The notes under the pieces: generated by a model | What the model saw: the letters and a program-made list of their open reading frames with translations, nothing else | Told to the model about the DNA's origin: nothing | Databases searched by the model: none | Made by a program: the position numbers and the translations under genes | Source: Clostridium guangxiense | GTDB lineage: Bacteria > Bacillota > Clostridia > Clostridiales > Clostridiaceae | Direction of reading: 5' to 3' | Length of the DNA stretch: 64,000 nt | Assembly: GCF_021043395.1 (NCBI RefSeq) | Contig: NZ_JAJNKE010000010.1 | Location: forward strand, 1-64,000 | In this document: piece by piece, positions 62,382-64,000 of the stretch | Numbering within the stretch: the stretch's first letter is position 1 | Layout of the letters: the number at the start of each line of letters is the position of its first letter

Positions 62382-63320
62382 ATGGAAAGTTTTAGTGGTC
62401 TTAATGCTAGAGTAACTTATGAAAGAAAAGATGAATTAATATCTGATATTTATCATGAAAATTCTAAAATGAGAAGAGTAGATGGTCAAATTTGGGGAAG
62501 ACGTTTTCAAGGTATAAGAAGTAATATAGAACTATGTAAAGCTATGTCAAAAACATATAAAGAATATCCCAATAATGAGGCTATATTTCTTGATAAGGAA
62601 TTTGAAAAATCAAAATTATCTTTTGAAGATGTTGTAATAAATAGGAGAACAACAAGAATATATTCTGGTGATCCTATATCAAAAAATCAGTTAAGCAAAA
62701 TTCTCTATTTAACATATGGAATTACTATGTCCTTTAAAGCGTTTGGACAGCATGGGGGATTTTTTCATGCTCCAGAATATGAGATTGGACCAAAGGCAAT
62801 AGATCTTGCAAATGACTATGATGGATATCAGTCATTTAGAGCTCCAGCATCAGGTGGTGCACTATATCCTTTAGAGTTTTATATAGTTATTAAGAATGTA
62901 GAAGGAATTGAGCAGGGGCTTTATCATTATAATGTTCGTCTGCATGCATTAGAAATACTAAGAAAAGGTGATTTAGAAGATGAATATAGTGAGTTTACAT
63001 TTAATGAGGAATGGCAGAAAAAGGCTAGTGTTCACGTAATAATAACAGCTATGATTGATAGAACAAGATTTAAGTATTTGGAAAGAGGATATAGATTTGT
63101 CAATATAGATTTAGGACATGCTATGGAGAATATGTATTTGGCAGCTACTTCATGCGAATTAGGATGTGCTGCAATAGGAGGATTCTATGATGATGAAGTA
63201 AATAAGTTTATTGGTATAGATGGATTTAATGAAACTGCAATGCTAGTTGCTAATATTGGCACTCATACAGATAGAGATGCTAGTCCATTAATTAAGAGTA
63301 ATTTAAAAAAGAGAGAATAG
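62382..63320 (+). CDS. SagB-type azoline dehydrogenase
   Basis: A 312-residue FMN-dependent nitroreductase-fold enzyme that oxidises azolines to azoles. Typical features are NRRTTRIYSG near residue 88 (FMN phosphate), LTYGITM, APASGGALYPLEFYI near residue 155, and HAMENMYLAATSCELGCAAI. I chose ATG 62382, 7 bases after GGGAGG; an ATG at 62376 is only 1 base from that site. It follows ycaO after 71 bases and precedes the radical SAM gene by 12, in the same direction. Confidence 0.9.
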   Translation: MESFSGLNARVTYERKDELISDIYHENSKMRRVDGQIWGRRFQGIRSNIELCKAMSKTYKEYPNNEAIFLDKEFEKSKLSFEDVVINRRTTRIYSGDPISKNQLSKILYLTYGITMSFKAFGQHGGFFHAPEYEIGPKAIDLANDYDGYQSFRAPASGGALYPLEFYIVIKNVEGIEQGLYHYNVRLHALEILRKGDLEDEYSEFTFNEEWQKKASVHVIITAMIDRTRFKYLERGYRFVNIDLGHAMENMYLAATSCELGCAAIGGFYDDEVNKFIGIDGFNETAMLVANIGTHTDRDASPLIKSNLKKRE

Positions 63321-63332
63321 GGAGATATTTTT

Positions 63333-64000
63333 ATGAAGATAAAGTTCATATTGCCAGGTTTTAAAAATATGAATAGCAGGGAATTTAAGTCACTTATGTT
63401 TCGATATTGGTTTCCTTCACTTACGATACCAATGCTGTCAGCATTAACACCTGAAAACTATGAGATAAGTTTTACTGACGAGGTTTTTGAAAAAAATGAT
63501 TTTAATGAACAAGTCGATCTTGTTGCAATTAGCGGAATGACTGCGCAAATAAATAGAGGATATCAAATTGCAGATATATATAGAAGTAAAAATGTCAAAG
63601 TAGTTATAGGAGGAGTACATGCTAGTGCATTACCTTTGGAAGCTACAAAACATGCAGATGCAGTTATGATTGGTGAAGGAGAATATACATGGAAAGTGAT
63701 GTTAGAGGATTTTGAGAGAGGAGGTTTAAAGAAATTTTATAAAGCAGACTCTTTTAGTGATTTAAAATGCATTACAAGACCAGATCGTTCAATTTTTGAT
63801 AATAAGATCAGACCTAAACATGGAACAGTTAATTCTGTGCAAGCTACGAGGGGATGTCCATTTAATTGTGATTTTTGCAGTGTTACTAAGTTTTTTGGAA
63901 ATTCATTTAGATTAAGGGATATTGATGATTTGATGGATGAAATAATGTCTCTAAATTTAGAAGAAGAGGTTTGTTTTGTAGATGATAATATTTATGGCAA
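63333..64000 (+). CDS. Cobalamin-binding radical SAM enzyme (cut by window end)
   Basis: The first 222 codons are visible; the gene continues beyond the window. Residues 1-135 form a B12-binding domain (SGMTAQINRGYQIADIY, then VIGGVHASALPLEA and GEGEYTWK). The 4Fe-4S motif CxxxCxxC is at Cys175, Cys179 and Cys182 (TRGCPFNCDFC). GGGAG lies before the ATG, 12 bases after the SagB-type gene. B12-dependent radical SAM enzymes often methylate unactivated carbon atoms, and in RiPP clusters they methylate the peptide. Here it may methylate the azole peptide or a Thr/Phe side chain. Its fuller domain order is unknown. Confidence 0.85.
   Translation, partial: MKIKFILPGFKNMNSREFKSLMFRYWFPSLTIPMLSALTPENYEISFTDEVFEKNDFNEQVDLVAISGMTAQINRGYQIADIYRSKNVKVVIGGVHASALPLEATKHADAVMIGEGEYTWKVMLEDFERGGLKKFYKADSFSDLKCITRPDRSIFDNKIRPKHGTVNSVQATRGCPFNCDFCSVTKFFGNSFRLRDIDDLMDEIMSLNLEEEVCFVDDNIYG

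Overview
The window is AT-rich DNA from a spore-forming, flagellated anaerobe, almost certainly a Clostridium. Signs are AGGAGG-type ribosome binding sites with many TTG/GTG starts, CotS-family spore coat proteins, the YabG spore protease, oxygen-independent thiamine synthesis through the radical enzyme ThiH, and a sigma-D-like flagellin promoter. The gene content resembles that of the C. acetobutylicum group (from memory, not searched). No rRNA, tRNA, CRISPR array or intact insertion sequence was seen.

Layout. 0-10 kb: a possibly truncated hypothetical gene, a sugar-isomerase-like gene with a 2-hydroxyacid dehydrogenase, an ECF-type sigma factor with a membrane partner, a Cof-type phosphatase, two DEAD-box helicases, and an MFS pump with its PadR repressor; matching palindromic operators precede both pump and repressor. 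10-20 kb: a ferric-reductase-like flavoprotein bracketed by inverted repeats, a nitrilase divergent from a MocR-type regulator, a paired DUF6323/DUF6179-like unit, and a two-component system followed by a beta-lactamase-fold serine hydrolase. 20-31 kb: accessory genes (PHP phosphoesterase, flagellin, flavodoxins, hydrolases, TetR and GNAT genes) mixed with gene remnants and long palindromic repeats. 31-38 kb: a glucosaminidase, the folate genes folBK-folP with an HD protein, a HAD phosphatase and a PEP-synthase-like protein.

37.7-47.2 kb is a thiamine region with two TPP riboswitches. The first controls thiS-thiF-thiG-thiH-tenI (thiazole synthesis); the second controls thiD-cytX-thiM-thiE (pyrimidine and thiazole salvage, and coupling). 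Next comes a decaying pantothenate locus: the DUF2520-type gene and panB carry large internal deletions while panC is intact. 50.9-58.3 kb is a spore-coat region with two divergent GT4/CotS pairs, two further CotS-like genes and yabG.

The most notable system is at the right edge (58.66 kb to the end): a thiazole/oxazole-modified microcin (TOMM, azole RiPP) cluster. It has a 46-residue precursor whose last 21 residues include 18 Cys/Ser/Thr, an FMN-barrel protein, a small membrane protein, a ThiF-like leader-binding cyclodehydratase partner, a YcaO cyclodehydratase ending in a PxPxP motif, a SagB-type dehydrogenase, and a cobalamin-binding radical SAM enzyme cut by the window end. The precursor is too short to be found easily by automated gene calling.

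Two families of dispersed palindromic repeats (about 200 bp, and 250-550 bp) and at least seven gene remnants (LysR, ValRS, HxlR, TetR, DUF2520, PanB, lactate/malate dehydrogenase) show that the intergenic DNA has been repeatedly remodelled.
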